A stretch of 64,000 nucleotides of DNA from Sporisorium sorghi (taxonomy: Eukaryota; Basidiomycota; Ustilaginomycetes; Ustilaginales; Ustilaginaceae): contig JALCCG010000048.1 in the NCBI GenBank assembly GCA_023212695.1, forward strand, positions 1 through 64,000. Direction: 5' to 3'. This document shows, one piece after another, positions 26,652 to 36,079 of the stretch; the stretch's first letter is position 1; each line of letters starts with the position of its first letter. The notes below the pieces were generated by a model that worked only from the letters and a program-made list of their open reading frames with translations, did no database searches and was not told the DNA's origin. The position numbers and the translations under genes are program-made.

Positions 26652-28469
26652 GTGAAGCTGAAAACAGTTTTGAGACCCATGTTCATTCTTTTGCTGGTCG
26701 CGTCTTTTTTTGCTGCCGGATGCCAGAGCGTAACGCCACCGACAGCATCAGATCCGCCGCCTAAGGAAGAAGTAAAGGCCCCCGGAGGCAGTGAAGAGCC
26801 AGCACCGCAGGGTGATGCAAAAGCAACGCCAAGAAACGAAACGCTGTACGTGAACGGTTTGCAATGGGGGGCGCCAACGAATTTCAACCTGCTCAGCGGA
26901 AACCCGGCATTTCCAATCAACTATGGGAATTCCAGGGAATTAATCTATGAGACATTGTTCATGGTCAATCAGCTGACAGGCGAGCTGGAGCCGCTGCTTG
27001 GCACCAAGTACGAATGGACCGACGACCTGACGCTGAAGATCGATCTGAATAAGGATGCCAAATGGAGCGACGGCAAACCCTTCAGTTCAGATGATGTCGT
27101 CTACACCTACCAGCTTGGCAAAAAGTACGACATCAACTGGAGCAGCTTCTGGTCCTACATTGAGGACGTAACAGCGGACGGATCTCAAACGGTCAACATC
27201 AAGCTGAATAAAGACAATCCGAACAAACTGACGGTACTCGACAGTATTGAGGTTATGCCCATGCTGCCTAAACACATCTGGGAAGAGATTGAGAAGAAAG
27301 CCAATAATGATCTGGCTGCTATCCGCAAGGAAGTAAATGAGGACCCGGTTGGAACAGGACCTTATAAAATGTACTTTTACAACGATCAGAAGATCACGAT
27401 AGTACGGGACGATAACTACTGGGGTCAAGCGCTCTTTGGCAAGCTGCCGGCCCCCAAATATATATCACATGTCATTTATAAAGATAATGCAGCGGGCGAT
27501 CTGGCGTTCAAGAGCGGTCAGGTCGATGTATCACAGCAGTTCATTCCGCAGGTATGGAAAATGTGGGAAGGCGGAGCCCCTGTTAAAACCTATATCAAGG
27601 ACGCTCCATATTACGTGCCTGGCTCCATGCCATCCATTTTCTTCAACATGTCGAAGGAAGGACTCAACAATGCGGATGTCAGAAGAGCTATTGCGATGGC
27701 GATTGATTACAGTAAAATCTCGGAGCTTGCTATCAGCGGCTACTCGGCACCGATGGAACCTTCATTGACACTCAATACCGATGCGGAAGCGAAGTACGTG
27801 GATCAAGCAGCCATTAAACCGCTGCAGTGGACAACGGATGTGGATGCAGCTAATGCACTGCTCGATTCCATCGGCGCTGCGAAGGGCAAGGACGGTATCC
27901 GCGTGCTGAACGGAACGCGTCTGGGTCCTTATGAAATCGAATGCCCGTACGGCTGGTCCGATTGGAATGCGTCGCTTGAGATCGTTGCACAGAACGCCAA
28001 GGCCATCGGCATCGAAATTCGAACCAAATTCCCAGAGGCACCGGTGTGGACCAATGATTTACAGACAGGCAAATTCGATATTATCATGAACACGCCTGCC
28101 GGCGGAGTCAGCCCGAGCCAGCCATGGAACCGTGCCATGACCATCATGTATTCCAAGGGCGTTGCCCCTATGGGCGAGATGGCGTTCTACAACTGGGGCC
28201 GCTATAAGAACGATCAAGCAGATGCCATCATTGAGAAGATTCCAACGATTTCCGACGAAACTGAATTGAAAGCGCTCTACACCGAGCTGACTCAAATCTG
28301 GCTGAAGGATATTCCTTCAATCCCCCTCATGTATCGTCCGTGGGTGTTTGATACGGTCAACGAGTCAGTCTGGAAGGGCTTCCCTACCGAAGGGGACGGC
28401 AGCAACATCCCGCCTCAAATCTCAATGGATGGAGCCGGCATCAGGTCACTGTACCAAATCCATAATTGA
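26652..28469 (+). CDS. ABC transporter substrate-binding lipoprotein, family 5 (Opp/Dpp/oligosaccharide)
   Basis: 605 residues. Lipobox FAAGC; then the family-5 motif with LIYETLFMVNQLTGELEPLL, TLKIDLNKDAKWSDGKPFSSDDVVYT and VRRAIAMAIDYSKI. GTG at 26652 is chosen since GGAGGG lies seven bases upstream. This family binds oligopeptides, nickel or oligosaccharides; a carbohydrate ligand is suggested by the CRE-like site and ATPase features but is unproven. First gene of a five-gene importer operon. Confidence 0.85.
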   Translation: MKLKTVLRPMFILLLVASFFAAGCQSVTPPTASDPPPKEEVKAPGGSEEPAPQGDAKATPRNETLYVNGLQWGAPTNFNLLSGNPAFPINYGNSRELIYETLFMVNQLTGELEPLLGTKYEWTDDLTLKIDLNKDAKWSDGKPFSSDDVVYTYQLGKKYDINWSSFWSYIEDVTADGSQTVNIKLNKDNPNKLTVLDSIEVMPMLPKHIWEEIEKKANNDLAAIRKEVNEDPVGTGPYKMYFYNDQKITIVRDDNYWGQALFGKLPAPKYISHVIYKDNAAGDLAFKSGQVDVSQQFIPQVWKMWEGGAPVKTYIKDAPYYVPGSMPSIFFNMSKEGLNNADVRRAIAMAIDYSKISELAISGYSAPMEPSLTLNTDAEAKYVDQAAIKPLQWTTDVDAANALLDSIGAAKGKDGIRVLNGTRLGPYEIECPYGWSDWNASLEIVAQNAKAIGIEIRTKFPEAPVWTNDLQTGKFDIIMNTPAGGVSPSQPWNRAMTIMYSKGVAPMGEMAFYNWGRYKNDQADAIIEKIPTISDETELKALYTELTQIWLKDIPSIPLMYRPWVFDTVNESVWKGFPTEGDGSNIPPQISMDGAGIRSLYQIHN

Positions 28470-28489
28470 TTTTATAAATTAATGATCAA

Positions 28490-28534
28490 AGACCTATATT
28501 AGCGGATTTACGACCCCTGATATAGGTCTCTTTT
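28490..28534 (+). terminator. Intercistronic hairpin between binding protein and permease
   Basis: AGACCTATAT pairs perfectly with ATATAGGTCT and is followed by CTTTT. Placed within the operon, it may act as a partial terminator or 3' stabiliser that keeps binding protein in excess. Confidence 0.65.
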
Positions 28535-28570
28535 CCAAATTCAGGTGTGTGATTCCTGGGGGTGAGCTGC

Positions 28571-29581
28571 TTGAGTGTTTACGGAAAATATATCGTCAAG
28601 AAGTTTTTCTGGTATTTTCTAACGCTGGTGATCGCGGTTACTTTGAATTTTCTGCTGCCCCGGATGATTGAGGGCAACCCGGTCAGCATGATTGTCTCCG
28701 AGATGACGCAGGGTATGACCGACAGCGATACCATCAAACGGGTGTACGAGACGTTTCTCGTCGAGTTCGGAATCGACAAGCCTCTTGGCGAGCAGTTCCT
28801 GATCTATTTGAAGAACCTGGTGACGGGTAACCTCGGCACTTCATTCGGACTTTATCCGAAGCCGGTAACGGAAATTCTGGCCTCGGCGGTTCCATGGACG
28901 ATCGGACTCCAGCTTCCGGCGATCCTGGTCGGCTGGCTGATCGGCAACGTGCTGGGTGCCGTGGCGGCATACCGCAAAGGGGTATTCGATAAAGTCATAT
29001 TTCCGGTTGCCTTGTTTGTGAATTCCATTCCGTTCTTTACGCTGGCAATCATTATGCTGTATGTGTTTGCCTTGTCCTTGAACTGGTTTCCTCTTCACGG
29101 GGGCTATGATTATCAGATGGTACCAACACTCAGCTTTGAGTTCTTTGCTTCGGTGCTGAGGCATCATACCCTGCCGTTCCTGTCGATTGTGCTGGTTACC
29201 ATTGGCGGTCAAGCCATCGGCATGCGGGAAATGTCCATCTATGAGCTGAATTCCGATTATGTGCTGTACAGCAAGCTGCTTGGCATCCGGGATTCCAAGA
29301 TTGCAAAGTATGTATTCCGGAATGCCATGCTGCCCCAAATTACGGGATTGGCATTATCCATCGGTACGATGGTTGGCGGCTCGCTGATCTGCGAGATCGT
29401 ATTCAGTTATCCGGGAATCGGAACCTGGATGTTCACCGCGATCCGGCAGCTGGATTATCCGTTAATCTCGGGCTGCACCTTACTGATTGCCCTGGCAGTG
29501 CTGCTCGCTAACTTTACGATTGACTTAATCTACGGCTGGATTGATCCAAGAATTAAGGCCGCTCAGATGGAGGATCAATAA
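28571..29581 (+). CDS. Opp/Dpp-type permease 1 (DppB-like)
   Basis: About 336 residues, six membrane segments, DppB/OppB family. The N-terminal helix is followed by the [14 protein letters not shown] region, and the EAA-type loop is [23 protein letters not shown] at 28571 follows GGGGGTGAG at a good distance; the GTG at 28562 is the alternative. It pairs with the next permease. Confidence 0.85.
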   Translation: MSVYGKYIVKKFFWYFLTLVIAVTLNFLLPRMIEGNPVSMIVSEMTQGMTDSDTIKRVYETFLVEFGIDKPLGEQFLIYLKNLVTGNLGTSFGLYPKPVTEILASAVPWTIGLQLPAILVGWLIGNVLGAVAAYRKGVFDKVIFPVALFVNSIPFFTLAIIMLYVFALSLNWFPLHGGYDYQMVPTLSFEFFASVLRHHTLPFLSIVLVTIGGQAIGMREMSIYELNSDYVLYSKLLGIRDSKIAKYVFRNAMLPQITGLALSIGTMVGGSLICEIVFSYPGIGTWMFTAIRQLDYPLISGCTLLIALAVLLANFTIDLIYGWIDPRIKAAQMEDQ

Positions 29582-29582
29582 T

Positions 29583-30419
29583 ATGAACAGTTCATTTCGC
29601 ATATTGATCAAATCGCCAAAGTTTATGTTCGGAGCCTGCATGCTGCTGGCCATGATCGGTCTGGTTCTGATCTACCCGCTGTTTAACCGCAATGACCCGC
29701 TGGAGATGATCGCGCTTGCCTATCAGCCTCCGGATTCAAAGCTGCTGCTGGGCTCGGATAATTTCGGCAGGGATTTATTTCTCGAACTGATCTATGGCAT
29801 CCGAACCTCCTTGCAGGTTGGACTGATTGCCGGTGTATTCGCTACCGTGATCGGACTTGTCATCGGTCTTGCTTCAGGTTATATCGGGGGGATGATTGAC
29901 AACCTGCTAACTGCGATCACAAACATCTTTATCGTCATTCCTTCCTTTGTCATTCTGATTCTGATTTCGGTCAGCATCGATTCGCGCAGCTCGTTTGTCA
30001 CGGCGGTCATCATTGGAATTACCAGCTGGCCATGGACGGCCAGAGCCGTGCGCGCACAAACCTCCTCATTGCGAAACCGGGATCATGTCAATATTGCCAA
30101 AATCTCCGGATACAGCACGCCGCGAATTATTCTCTCGGAAATTCTGCCCTACATCGCTTCCTATGTGGTTATGGCCTTCGTGCTGCAGACGGCATCGGGC
30201 ATTCTCTCCGAAGCCTCCATCTCGATGCTCGGGCTGGGGCCGTACAACACGATCTCCCTCGGCATTATCATGAACTGGGCGCTCGTGTTTGAAGCACCGG
30301 TTGCCGGCGCTTGGTGGGCATTCATCCCGGCAGCGATCTCCATTGCAATCATTACCTTCTCCTTGTACATGATGAACACCGGCATGGATGAAATTTTCAA
30401 TCCGAAGATTAGGAGCTGA
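29583..30419 (+). CDS. Opp/Dpp-type permease 2 (DppC-like)
   Basis: 278 residues. An N-terminal helix precedes the motif [26 protein letters not shown], typical of DppC/OppC. The EAA loop region is [21 protein letters not shown]. Start follows GGAGG; the stop overlaps the next ATG. Confidence 0.87.
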   Translation: MNSSFRILIKSPKFMFGACMLLAMIGLVLIYPLFNRNDPLEMIALAYQPPDSKLLLGSDNFGRDLFLELIYGIRTSLQVGLIAGVFATVIGLVIGLASGYIGGMIDNLLTAITNIFIVIPSFVILILISVSIDSRSSFVTAVIIGITSWPWTARAVRAQTSSLRNRDHVNIAKISGYSTPRIILSEILPYIASYVVMAFVLQTASGILSEASISMLGLGPYNTISLGIIMNWALVFEAPVAGAWWAFIPAAISIAIITFSLYMMNTGMDEIFNPKIRS

Positions 30420-31438
30420 TGGGTGTTTTGAGCACAAATATACTGGAAGTTCATGGACTGAAGACATATTACCGAACCCGGCTGAAGGAACATGTATATG
30501 CTGTAGACGGCGTGAGTTTTTCGCTTGAGAAGGGGAAAACGCTCGGCATCGCCGGGGAATCCGGCTGCGGCAAATCGACGCTTGCGCTTAGCCTGATGGG
30601 ATTTTATTTTCCACCACTGCATTTCGGCAGCGGCTCGATCGTTATTAACGGCACGGATATCATGAAGCTAGGCAAAGAGCAGCTTCGTGCCCAGGTATCG
30701 GGAAGAGAGATATCGTACATTCCGCAGGCAGCTATGAATGCATTGAATCCTACACTCAAAATCATACATTTTATCGAGGATATTATGAAGGAGCACCGAC
30801 CCGAGCTGAACAAGAAACAGGTGTGGGACATGGCGGCAGAACGGTTCGAAACCTTGAACTTGTCCCCCAAGGTGCTCCACTCCTACCCGAACGAACTGTC
30901 AGGCGGTATGAAACAGCGGACGGTCATTGCTATCTCCACCATTCTGAATCCGAAAGTGCTGATTGCGGATGAGCCGACCTCGGCTCTGGATGTAACCTCG
31001 CAGAAAGCGGTCATCAAGCTGCTGAAAAGCCTGCTGGACCGAGGCTTTATTCAGTCGCTTGTCTTTATTACACACGAGCTGCCGCTGCTCTATCATGTCA
31101 CGGATGACATCATTGTTATGTACGCAGGAGAGATTGTGGAGCGCGGAACCGCAGAGCAGATGATCTTCGATCCGATCCATCCCTATACCAAGAAACTGAT
31201 GGGCTCCATCATCGTGCCGGAGGAAGGCATGAAGGGCCATAAGCTTGCCGCGATCCCGGGAACGCCGCCCAATCTGAAGAACGTGCCGGAAGGCTGCCGG
31301 TTTGCAGACCGCTGTTCCTATGTCCAGGAAACGTGCCGGAAAGGGAAAATCGAGAGCCAAACCGCGGGGGATCGCATCTATCGATGCATCGTGGAGCCTG
31401 AAGTGCTTAAGGAGTGGTATGCAAATGAAGCAGAATGA
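30419..31438 (+). CDS. Opp/Dpp-type ATP-binding protein 1 (DppD/OppD-like)
   Basis: 339 residues. Walker [10 protein letters not shown], signature LSGGMKQR, Walker [13 protein letters not shown] and H-loop ITHELPL. The C-terminal oligopeptide/dipeptide domain holds the cysteine cluster CRFADRC...CRKG...YRC, which in this family may bind an iron-sulfur cluster. The ATG overlaps the preceding stop; the TTG at 30428 is an alternative start. It also overlaps the next gene. Confidence 0.88.
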   Translation: MGVLSTNILEVHGLKTYYRTRLKEHVYAVDGVSFSLEKGKTLGIAGESGCGKSTLALSLMGFYFPPLHFGSGSIVINGTDIMKLGKEQLRAQVSGREISYIPQAAMNALNPTLKIIHFIEDIMKEHRPELNKKQVWDMAAERFETLNLSPKVLHSYPNELSGGMKQRTVIAISTILNPKVLIADEPTSALDVTSQKAVIKLLKSLLDRGFIQSLVFITHELPLLYHVTDDIIVMYAGEIVERGTAEQMIFDPIHPYTKKLMGSIIVPEEGMKGHKLAAIPGTPPNLKNVPEGCRFADRCSYVQETCRKGKIESQTAGDRIYRCIVEPEVLKEWYANEAE

Positions 31439-32225
31439 TGTACTGATTCGGGGAGAGCATCTGACGAAGGTGTTCGGTTATGGGAAACAGAAGACAACCG
31501 CCGTGGAGGATGTCAGTTTTGCCTTTCACGAAGGTGAAATCATATCCATCGTCGGCGAGAGCGGAAGCGGCAAAACGACGCTGGCCAAAATGATCATGGG
31601 CTTGCTGAAGGAGAGCAGCGGCTCAATTGAGTATATGGGCAAGCCGAGGCAGTTGAAGCGGCATGGAGACCGCAAGCGATATTGGAAAAATATCCAGGCG
31701 ATTTTTCAGGATCCGTTCTCCTCGTTTAATCTGTTCTACAAAGTTGAAAAGCTGCTGCTCGATTGCATCAAGCTGCAGGGTGTCAATCTGACAAAAGAGG
31801 AGCAGCTTCGCAAGATGAAGGAAGCCTGCTCCTTCGTGAATCTGAAGTTCGAGGAACTGCATAACAAGTATCCGTTCGAATTGTCCGGCGGACAGATGCA
31901 GCGTCTGATGATCGCCCGCATCTTCATGCTTCATCCGAAGCTGCTGATTGCGGATGAGCCGACCTCCATGGTGGATGCATGCTCGCGCTCTACGATTCTC
32001 GATATGCTCCTGAAACTGCGGGATGAGAACAATATGACGATTATTTTCATTACCCATGACGTAGGGCTGGCTTATTATGTGAGCGATACGCTGTACATCA
32101 TGGAACAGGGGAAAGTGGTGGAGCGGGGACCGGCGGAAGAGGTCATCTTAAATCCGCAGCATCCTTATACCCAGCAGCTTATTTCTGATGTGCCCAAGAT
32201 CCATTCCGAATGGGATCTGGCATGA
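31419..32225 (+). CDS. Opp/Dpp-type ATP-binding protein 2 (DppF/OppF-like)
   Basis: 268 residues. Walker [10 protein letters not shown], signature LSGGQMQR, Walker [13 protein letters not shown] and H-loop ITHDVGLA. The D-loop SMVDA rather than SALDV resembles ATPases of Opp-like oligosaccharide importers. It is shorter than DppF and ends without the cysteine-containing C-terminal domain. It starts within the end of the preceding gene after AAGGAG; the ATG at 31425 is a second option. Last gene of the operon. Confidence 0.86.
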   Translation: MQMKQNDVLIRGEHLTKVFGYGKQKTTAVEDVSFAFHEGEIISIVGESGSGKTTLAKMIMGLLKESSGSIEYMGKPRQLKRHGDRKRYWKNIQAIFQDPFSSFNLFYKVEKLLLDCIKLQGVNLTKEEQLRKMKEACSFVNLKFEELHNKYPFELSGGQMQRLMIARIFMLHPKLLIADEPTSMVDACSRSTILDMLLKLRDENNMTIIFITHDVGLAYYVSDTLYIMEQGKVVERGPAEEVILNPQHPYTQQLISDVPKIHSEWDLA

Positions 32226-32252
32226 GGAGCAACAGGATGGATATCCTGCTGA

Positions 32253-32289
32253 AATGCCCTGAGCGGATAGCCGCTTGGGGCATTTATTT
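32253..32289 (+). terminator. Terminator of the Opp-type operon
   Basis: AATGCCCTGAGCGG pairs with CCGCTTGGGGCATT (14 bp, two wobbles), loop ATAG, then a T-rich stretch. A second 7-bp stem (GCCCAGG/CCTGGGC, 32292-32319) follows. The remaining bases up to 32518 hold no supported gene. Confidence 0.7.
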
Positions 32290-32518
32290 GTGCCCAGGAT
32301 ACCCCTTAACAGCCTGGGCGCTTCGCTTATTTTCGCGAATGCGACACCGGGTTTTTTTATATTTAATTTCTGTCTGTTGGATCTTTGGTTTCGCAAAGGA
32401 TTTGCCGATAAAGGATAAGGCTGCAATTGAACCTTGGGTTCAGCGGCAGCGGCAACTCGGGGTGCACCGCTCGTCTAACGACCGGTGAGTTTACTTTATA
32501 AGGGGACAATAGAGCAGC

Positions 32519-34951
32519 ATGTGTAACTACTTCCTTGGAACTGCAACGCTAATCCTGGTCATCTTAACGACCACCTTCACGATGTTCTTATATAGATACC
32601 GTTATCCGCGCAGGTTAAGCCGTCAGTCATTGGACCTTGCCGAAGGCAGATTTCATATGCTTGACGAAATGCTGCTTACGCTGGATGTAGGTATTTGGTC
32701 ATACGATATCGGCACAAGGAGTATCATGAATACTTCATTGGCCTTTCAAAAGATCACAGGCTATTCACGGAGTGATTTCTCGGATGGGCTAACCTGGGAA
32801 ACGATGATCCATCCGGAGGATATGCCGCTGTTTCAATCTTTAGTACACAAGCTTCGGCATGGCGAGGCTGTTCATACGGAATACCGGATTATTCACGCGG
32901 AAGGGGATATTCGCTGGGTCCAGGTGAAAATGATTCCAACGATGAACGAAAGCAGGCAGACAGCACGGGTCGATGGCATTGCGATTGATATTACTTCACG
33001 CTTTCGCATGGAAGAGGCGCTGTATGATATTACCGAATGCAAGAAGATGGAGATAGCACTCAAAGAAAGCATGAATCGGTATCGCAGGCTCGTGGAGATG
33101 TCGCCTATAGCCATCGCGGTGTGCAAGGAACGCAAGCTCATGTACGTAAATCCGGCGGGACTCCGAATCCTGGGGGCGGCAGGTCCTGAGGATATCCTGG
33201 GTACCGATCCCTGGGACTGGGTGCTGAATTCTTATGAGGAATGGGCACGTAAACGGCATGCGGAGCTGATCCGCAAAGGCCATGTTTTCCCGGAGGAATT
33301 GTCTTTAAGACGGGTTGACGGGGCAAGGGTCGATGTGGTGACAACGGCACTGTATGATGCGGAATCGACCACGATCGAGATTTTCTTCGAGGATATTACG
33401 GCCCGCAAGTCAGCGGAGCGAGCCTTGATGGAGAGTGATCGTATCAACCGCCATATCCTGGATATTGCACCGGTTGCGATGTTCCTGCACTCGGATTTTG
33501 CTTATATTTATGCGAATCCTGCAGGCTTCGACTTATTAGGGATAACTGATGTCGCGCAATTGGATGGGACCTCTTTTCTGGATGTTATTCCTACTGACCA
33601 GATTGAGTTCGTTATTTCCGAGGTTGAACATGTGTACGAAAGCGGGATGACCTCACAGCTCACTGAGAATAAGCTGGTCCGGCTGGATGGGACGATTATT
33701 GATATTGAGGCAGTCACAACTCGAATTCCTTATATAGGCCATAATACAGCACTCACCATTATTCGGGATATTACAGAAAAGAAGAAGGCCGAGCGGGAGC
33801 GGATCGCGGCAGAGCGGCTTGTCCGAGAGAGCGAGGACCGGTATTTCCGGCTGCAGATGAGCCTGGACCGATTCTCCTCCGACCTCTTCGGCATGGTTAA
33901 AATCAGCGAATTGAATGCCCGTATCGTACAGGAAATCCAGGAAGTGCTGGAGACTGATCGGGTGAGCCTCATTCAGATCAATCACCACAGCCTGCACATC
34001 AAGATACAAGGCGGCTGTAAAGTGCTGCCTCCAGGGGTTCTTACAGCAATCCATAATTGTGGTCCTGAGCATATTCCTCTCTGCACACTGTTTGAGATGT
34101 GTGACGGATATTTTGTCAAGATTGGTGAAATGAACGGAGATACCAGCATGGTCTGCATCGGGGGAGAAGTCCCGCTGTTAATGATTCAGGCCAAGAAAAT
34201 ATGGCTGGAGACCATTTCCCGGTATGCCAGCGTCCTGTATGATAACTTCCGCGTCATCGAGGATTTGACAAGGGAGCTGGACAAGCTGGGTTCCTCGCAG
34301 CAGATTATGCCCCTTTGGCTGCTGAGGCTCATGCTGCATTTGTCCGAGAATGAGCGCAAGCGACTGTCCCAGGATCTTCATGATGCGGCGCTCCAGGAGC
34401 AGATTATATGGTACAGGAAATTAAATCAGATTGTATCGGATCATGAACTGCCGGAAGGGCTGCGGCGGCAGCTGGAGGAGATCGAGGAGGGACTTCTGGA
34501 CGTGATTTATCAGATTCGAATCACGTGCAATGAGCTTCGCCCTCCGCTGCTTAAGGAAGAGGGACTTGAGCGCTCCTTGGAAGCTTTATTTGAGTTCACG
34601 CAGCTTCGTACGAATTATTCCATACAGTTCGACTGTTCGAACTTCGATGATGATATTAGCGATGACCATTTAATCGGACTGTACAGAATCGTACAGGAGC
34701 TGCTTGCGAATGCCACCAAGCATTCCAATGCAACCGAGGTGAAACTCACTTTGTCCACCCAGTCGGATGAAGTCAGCCTTAGTTATGAAGATAACGGAAT
34801 TGGAATCGACCGGACCCAGAAGCCCAATCAATTCAACAATATGGGGATCGGCGGCATGAAGGAACGGGTGAGGAGCATGAACGGTAAAATCCAATTCGAA
34901 TCGTCGGACAGCGGGGGGTTGGCTGTTTACATCCAGATAACGGCAAAATGA
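32519..34951 (+). CDS. PAS-domain sensor histidine kinase, NarL-type (ComP-like transmitter)
   Basis: 810 residues. One N-terminal membrane helix (about 5-25), three PAS modules (about 45-165, 185-305, 310-430; each ending in DIT-type motifs), a GAF-like region (about 450-600) and a HisKA_3/HATPase transmitter. Phosphoacceptor His621 is in SQDLHDAALQEQ; ATP-site motifs are LLANATKHSN, DNGIGI and MGIGGMKER. The transmitter and its partner regulator resemble ComP/ComA, but the sensor part differs from ComP, which has many helices. The ribosome site (AAGGGG, 13 bases off) is distant. Confidence 0.82.
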   Translation: MCNYFLGTATLILVILTTTFTMFLYRYRYPRRLSRQSLDLAEGRFHMLDEMLLTLDVGIWSYDIGTRSIMNTSLAFQKITGYSRSDFSDGLTWETMIHPEDMPLFQSLVHKLRHGEAVHTEYRIIHAEGDIRWVQVKMIPTMNESRQTARVDGIAIDITSRFRMEEALYDITECKKMEIALKESMNRYRRLVEMSPIAIAVCKERKLMYVNPAGLRILGAAGPEDILGTDPWDWVLNSYEEWARKRHAELIRKGHVFPEELSLRRVDGARVDVVTTALYDAESTTIEIFFEDITARKSAERALMESDRINRHILDIAPVAMFLHSDFAYIYANPAGFDLLGITDVAQLDGTSFLDVIPTDQIEFVISEVEHVYESGMTSQLTENKLVRLDGTIIDIEAVTTRIPYIGHNTALTIIRDITEKKKAERERIAAERLVRESEDRYFRLQMSLDRFSSDLFGMVKISELNARIVQEIQEVLETDRVSLIQINHHSLHIKIQGGCKVLPPGVLTAIHNCGPEHIPLCTLFEMCDGYFVKIGEMNGDTSMVCIGGEVPLLMIQAKKIWLETISRYASVLYDNFRVIEDLTRELDKLGSSQQIMPLWLLRLMLHLSENERKRLSQDLHDAALQEQIIWYRKLNQIVSDHELPEGLRRQLEEIEEGLLDVIYQIRITCNELRPPLLKEEGLERSLEALFEFTQLRTNYSIQFDCSNFDDDISDDHLIGLYRIVQELLANATKHSNATEVKLTLSTQSDEVSLSYEDNGIGIDRTQKPNQFNNMGIGGMKERVRSMNGKIQFESSDSGGLAVYIQITAK

Positions 34952-35004
34952 GGGTCCGCCAAATGAAATCGCAAGAGACCGCAGCAAACGGCGAGAAACC
35001 GTAG
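34948..35004 (+). CDS. Possible 18-codon ORF coupled to the kinase stop
   Basis: ATG at 34948 overlaps the kinase TGA (ATGA) and runs 18 codons (MRVRQMKSQETAANGEKP) to TAG at 35004, between kinase and regulator genes. It has no signal peptide and no ribosome site beyond the coupling. It may simply link translation to the regulator gene, or be noise. Confidence 0.25.
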   Translation: MRVRQMKSQETAANGEKP

Positions 35005-35077
35005 CACAGCGGTTAAACATCCCGGCGGTTCATCCATGTTAAGCAAGAATACCAGATTGAAGGAGTCATGGAAAACG

Positions 35078-35743
35078 ATGATTGAAATTTTATTAGTGGA
35101 TGACCATCCCTCGGTGATGGAGGGGACCAAGGTGCTACTTGAGCAGGAGAAGGATATGTTTGTGAAGCTGGCTAATACGCCGGAGCGGGCGCTGGAGCTG
35201 GTGAGAATGGTGCATTTTGATGTGATGCTGATTGATATGCATATGCCGGGCATGAACGGAATCGATCTAGCCAAGCAGATTCTCCAGATCGTTCCGGATG
35301 CGGTGATGCTGATCTATACAGGCTTTGAAGTCAGCAATCATTATAACTTGATCATGGAGGCCGGTATGGCTGGTTTCGTCTCGAAGACTTCGGGGAAAGA
35401 GCAGTTGGTCACGGCCGTTCGGTGTGCACTGCGTGGAGAGGTGGTGCTGCCGCTGACACTCGTGAAGCAGCTTCGGCGGGTTACTGCCAATGGTTCTGAA
35501 CGGACATCGGGGGGGACAGAAGCTCAGTCTATAACGGATAAAGAATATAGCATTCTGAAGGAGATTGCCAGGGGGAAGAGCAACAAAGAGATTGCGGGAA
35601 CGGTGATCATGAGCCAGCGCTCGCTGGAGTATTGTTTAACCAATCTGTTTCAGAAGTTGAATGTGAAGTCGCGCATTGAGGCTGCTCTCAAGGCCAAGCA
35701 AATGGGAATTCTGTCAGATTCCGATTTTGTCCAAATGGGATAG
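35078..35743 (+). CDS. ComA-like response regulator (NarL/LuxR type)
   Basis: 221 residues. Receiver: DDHPSVMEGTK at the N-terminus, phosphoacceptor Asp53 in LIDMHMPGMNG, switch residues in YTGFEV and KTSGKEQ. C-terminal LuxR helix-turn-helix: ITDKEYSILKEIARGKSNKEIAGTVIMSQRSLEYCLTNLFQ region. DDHPxVMEGTK, YTGxEV and the RSxEYxLTxxFxKLNVxSRxEAxLxAKxxGIL ending are shared with ComA. The start at 35078 gives a ComA-sized protein; SD AAGGAG is 13 bases upstream. Targets unknown. Confidence 0.85.
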   Translation: MIEILLVDDHPSVMEGTKVLLEQEKDMFVKLANTPERALELVRMVHFDVMLIDMHMPGMNGIDLAKQILQIVPDAVMLIYTGFEVSNHYNLIMEAGMAGFVSKTSGKEQLVTAVRCALRGEVVLPLTLVKQLRRVTANGSERTSGGTEAQSITDKEYSILKEIARGKSNKEIAGTVIMSQRSLEYCLTNLFQKLNVKSRIEAALKAKQMGILSDSDFVQMG

Positions 35744-35950
35744 AGATTTTCTTAGGCAAGCCATATTTCGCAAGCGTCCTCCGAATGAAGAGACGTCAAT
35801 TCTTTGTTTTTCGACAAGAACCGCAAGTTGGCCCGCAAAATTCTTGCGCGATCACGCAATAGAATTTCGGTTACGAACGGTATGCAAGTGTATATGCTTA
35901 TTGTACTGGATGAACGTAGTCTATAAGTAGGAGAGGTGAAAGCTTGCGGC

Positions 35951-36073
35951 ATGACAAAGGACCTATTTGATTATGATGTTGACGACCTCTTGTCACCGGA
36001 AGAGATTGAGGAGATTCTAGTGCAGCTTGAAGAAGAGTGGAATGAATTTAACAGCAGGAAGAAGCGAGGGTGA
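35951..36073 (+). CDS. Small acidic 40-residue protein next to a chemoreceptor
   Basis: ATG at 35951, after GGAGAGGTG (12 bases), to TGA at 36071. The product is strongly acidic in its first 33 residues, with a basic end (SRKKRG). DDLLSPEEIEEIL has the spacing of the FliM/FliY N-terminal CheY-binding peptide (LSQxEIDxLL). Six bases separate it from the chemoreceptor start, whose ribosome site overlaps its end, so the two are likely cotranslated. Function unproven; SPEE is also a common helix start. Confidence 0.5.
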   Translation: MTKDLFDYDVDDLLSPEEIEEILVQLEEEWNEFNSRKKRG

Positions 36074-36079
36074 CTCAAC

